6,939 bases of DNA. It comes from Oscillospiraceae bacterium (GTDB taxonomy: Bacteria; Bacillota; Clostridia; Oscillospirales; Ruminococcaceae). The DNA is taken from the NCBI GenBank assembly GCA_016296485.1, contig JAEDJF010000077.1, positions 1 through 6,939 of the forward strand, given 5' to 3'. Both the position numbers and the translations under genes were made by a program. The notes under the pieces were generated by a model. That model was given only the letters and a program-made list of their open reading frames with translations. It had not been told where the DNA came from and searched no databases. Below, piece by piece: positions 5,498 through 6,939 of this stretch; the first letter of the stretch is position 1; every line of letters begins with the position of its first letter.

Positions 5498-6697
5498 ATG
5501 GAAGAAAAAACAAGAAGAGTCGGCACCGTTTCCCGCGGAATCCGCTGTCCGATTATCCGCGAGGGCGATGACCTCGGCACTATCGTCACCGAGAGCGTGC
5601 TTGAAGCCGCGAAAAGCGAGGGATTTGAGCTTCGCGACCGTGACGTAATTTCCATAACTGAATCCATAGTCGCCCGGGCCCAGGGCAACTACGCCACCGT
5701 TGACGACATTGCCGCCGACGTTCGCGCAAAGCTCGGCGGAGAGACCGTCGGCGTTATCTTCCCGATTCTTTCACGCAACCGTTTCGCAATCTGCCTTCGC
5801 GGCATTGCCAAAGGTGCAAAAAAGATCGTGCTCATGCTCAGCTATCCCTCCGACGAGGTGGGCAACGAGCTCGTAAGCCTTGATAAGCTCGACGAAGCGG
5901 GCGTCAACCCCTACTCCGACGTGCTCACCCTTGAGCGCTACCGCGAGCTTTTCGGCGTCAACAAGCATCCTTTCACCGGAATTGACTACGTTGATTATTA
6001 CTGCAATCTCGTCCGCGAGAGCGGCGCGGAGGTTGAAATCGTCTTCGCGAACCATGCGAAAGCAATCCTTGATTACACCGACTGCGTGCTCACCTGTGAT
6101 ATTCACACCCGTGCCCGCACCAAACGCATTCTCAAAGCGGCGGGAGCAAAGGTCGTCTGCGGTCTTGACGACATCATGACCTCCTCCGTAAACGGAAGCG
6201 GCTACAACGAGAAATACGGTCTTCTCGGCTCCAACAAGTCCACCGAGGACAAAATCAAGCTCTTCCCCCGGGACAGCCAGTCCCTCGTTCTTGACGTTCA
6301 GAAGCGCATTCTTGACGCCACCGGCAAGCACGTGGAAGTAATGGTTTACGGCGACGGCGCCTTCAAAGACCCCCAGGGCAAAATCTGGGAGCTTGCGGAC
6401 CCGGTTGTCTCTCCTTTCTTCACCGAAGGTCTCGTCGGCACCCCCAACGAGCTCAAGCTCAAATACCTCGCGGACAACGACTTCAAGGACCTCTCCGGCG
6501 AGGAGCTTAAAGCCGCCATTTCCGACAGCATCCGTGCCAAAGAGGGCAGCCTCGTGGGCAATATGGCAAGCCAGGGCACCACTCCCCGCCAGCTCACCGA
6601 CCTCATCGGCTCCCTTTGCGACCTCACCTCCGGCTCCGGCGACAAGGGCACTCCCGTCGTCCTCGTACAGGGATATTTCGACAACTATACCACCTGA
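5498..6697 (+). CDS. CofE-like protein (coenzyme F420-0:L-glutamate ligase family), 399 aa
   Basis: In archaea and actinobacteria, CofE/FbiB adds glutamate to F420-0 using GTP. The N-terminal part matches this family: IRCPIIREGDDLGTIV (15-30) and DRDVISITESIVARAQGN (47-64), the latter being the hallmark strand-helix with its AxGN end. Further conserved-looking blocks are YGDGAFKDPQGKIWELADP (284-302), NELKLKYLAD (317-326) and QGTTPRQLTDLIGS (359-372). The C-terminal segment SGSGDKGTPVVLVQGYF lies at 378-394. At 399 aa it is much longer than archaeal CofE (about 250 aa), and it lacks the nitroreductase half of FbiB; a region around 115-245 (with HPFTGIDYVDYYCNLV and ANHAKAILDYTDCVLTCDIH) accounts for much of the extra length. 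No other F420 gene is in the window, so the substrate may be another gamma-glutamyl acceptor. The gene is monocistronic, bounded by its own promoter and terminator. Confidence 0.8.
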   Translation: MEEKTRRVGTVSRGIRCPIIREGDDLGTIVTESVLEAAKSEGFELRDRDVISITESIVARAQGNYATVDDIAADVRAKLGGETVGVIFPILSRNRFAICLRGIAKGAKKIVLMLSYPSDEVGNELVSLDKLDEAGVNPYSDVLTLERYRELFGVNKHPFTGIDYVDYYCNLVRESGAEVEIVFANHAKAILDYTDCVLTCDIHTRARTKRILKAAGAKVVCGLDDIMTSSVNGSGYNEKYGLLGSNKSTEDKIKLFPRDSQSLVLDVQKRILDATGKHVEVMVYGDGAFKDPQGKIWELADPVVSPFFTEGLVGTPNELKLKYLADNDFKDLSGEELKAAISDSIRAKEGSLVGNMASQGTTPRQLTDLIGSLCDLTSGSGDKGTPVVLVQGYFDNYTT

Positions 6698-6713
6698 TTT
6701 TAAAAAGCATTTT

Positions 6714-6745
6714 GCCCCGCCCCCAAGGCGGGGCTTTTGTTTTAT
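6714..6745 (+). terminator. Intrinsic terminator after the CofE-like gene
   Basis: An 8-bp GC-rich stem (GCCCCGCC at 6714-6721, GGCGGGGC at 6727-6734) with a CCCAA loop is followed by TTTTGTTTTATTT. It starts 17 nt after the TGA stop. Confidence 0.9.
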
Positions 6746-6773
6746 TTGAAGAGGCTTTTATTGCTTTTCAAAG

Positions 6774-6837
6774 CGCCGTTATGACGGCGGGGCCAAGGTC
6801 CCGCCCTGCTTTCTTATTCTAAAGAGCCGCAGGGCGG
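6774..6837. repeat. Overlapping GC-rich hairpins in the intergenic region
   Basis: Three stems share sequence: CGCCGT/ACGGCG (6774-6779 with 6784-6789), GGCGGG/CCCGCC (6786-6791 with 6800-6805), and CCGCCCTGC/GCAGGGCGG (6801-6809 with 6829-6837). They overlap, so neighbouring stems exclude one another. They lie between the terminator of the CofE-like gene and the next promoter. They may be a degenerate palindromic repeat or simply intergenic structure. Confidence 0.5.
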
Positions 6838-6841
6838 CCTC

Positions 6842-6860
6842 ATTTTCGCCTTGCGAAAAT
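6842..6860. promoter_or_regulatory. 19-bp palindromic operator candidate over a -35 box
   Basis: ATTTTCGCcttGCGAAAAT is a perfect 8-bp inverted repeat with a 3-bp spacer. It covers the -35 element TTGCGA (6851-6856) of the downstream promoter, which is where a dimeric repressor would bind. A T-rich tract follows (TATTTTTT), so a terminator role on the plus strand is a weaker alternative. Confidence 0.5.
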
Positions 6861-6890
6861 TATTTTTTCGTCCTATAATAGCAGTATAAT
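6851..6890 (+). promoter_or_regulatory. Promoter of the partial downstream gene
   Basis: TTGCGA (6851-6856), a 17-bp spacer and a perfect TATAAT (6874-6879) make a strong promoter. A second TATAAT lies 11 bp later at 6885-6890 without a good -35. The leader to ATG 6913 is short, about 15-28 nt depending on which box is used. Confidence 0.7.
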
Positions 6891-6912
6891 TTCACCGACA
6901 GGAGATATTTAT

Positions 6913-6939
6913 ATGAACCAAAAGCTTTTTGACTATATC
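6913..6939 (+). CDS. Start of an unidentified gene, cut by the window end
   Basis: Only nine codons are visible (MNQKLFDYI). ATG 6913 has AGGAG at 6900-6904, 8 nt upstream, and a strong promoter, so this is a real gene start. The beginning resembles the N-terminus of some metallo-aminopeptidases (for example M18-type proteins starting MN.KLF.YI), but nine residues cannot establish a family. Confidence 0.7.

Noticed and set aside
5771..6331. 186-codon open frame on the minus strand
   Set aside because: Antisense shadow of the CofE-like gene with no recognisable domain or ribosome site.
6393..6749. 118-codon plus-strand frame rich in Ser/Pro/Thr
   Set aside because: Out-of-frame shadow of the CofE-like gene that reads through its terminator; the composition is typical of a frame-shifted GC-rich gene.
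1..6939. CRISPR array, tRNA, rRNA, riboswitch or complete insertion sequence
   Set aside because: No regularly spaced repeats, no cloverleaf or rRNA-like segment, no known riboswitch core and no transposase reading frame were seen on either strand.

Overview
The window looks like a chromosomal segment of a gut-type Clostridia (Oscillospiraceae/Ruminococcaceae-like) bacterium. The reasons are the GC-rich coding sequence with Gram-positive Shine-Dalgarno sites (GGGAGG, GAGGGGG, AGGAG), the strong sigma-A-type promoters, and the protein types: a cardiolipin synthase with a Firmicutes-style membrane N-terminus, a CofE-like protein of the kind found in F420-lacking clostridia, and TnpV/DUF6809 proteins carried by clostridial mobile elements. 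The taxonomic placement is inference.

Region 1 (about 1-1210) is visibly AT-richer than the rest and holds a decayed mobile-element segment. On the minus strand there is a tnpV-type gene broken by an amber codon. It is followed, with an ATGA overlap, by an intact 87-aa DUF6809-type gene. No recombinase, relaxase or transposase is present. An 11-bp direct repeat (44-54 and 1188-1198) may mark the element ends. A perfect 15-bp stem terminator sits at 155-188.

Region 2 (1211-2690) is one minus-strand S41-family peptidase gene. It lies between two identical 31-bp hairpin terminators whose T-tracts both face the plus strand. Promoter and ribosome-binding-site evidence puts its true start at 2551, 27 codons inside the longest open frame. 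Back-to-back with its promoter is a plus-strand promoter (TTGAAA-17-TATAAT) that fires straight into the second hairpin and would give an RNA of only about 30 nt.

Region 3 (2732-5360) is a plus-strand two-gene operon: a cardiolipin synthase (two HKD motifs), then 40 bp later a membrane-anchored alpha/beta hydrolase. It ends in an intrinsic terminator whose loop contains the hydrolase stop codon. The pair suggests membrane lipid synthesis or remodelling, but the hydrolase substrate is unknown.

Region 4 (5407-6745) is a single-gene unit with its own promoter and terminator. It encodes a 399-aa CofE-like (F420-0:glutamate ligase family) protein of unknown real substrate.

Region 5 (6746-6939) is intergenic, with overlapping GC hairpins, then a strong promoter whose -35 box lies inside a 19-bp palindrome, and the first nine codons of another plus-strand gene. 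I see no CRISPR array, tRNA, rRNA or complete mobile element, and no clear candidate for a wholly new defence or mobile system. The best leads are the promoter-into-terminator micro-transcript, the CofE-like protein, the palindromic operator near 6850, and the mobile-element scar.
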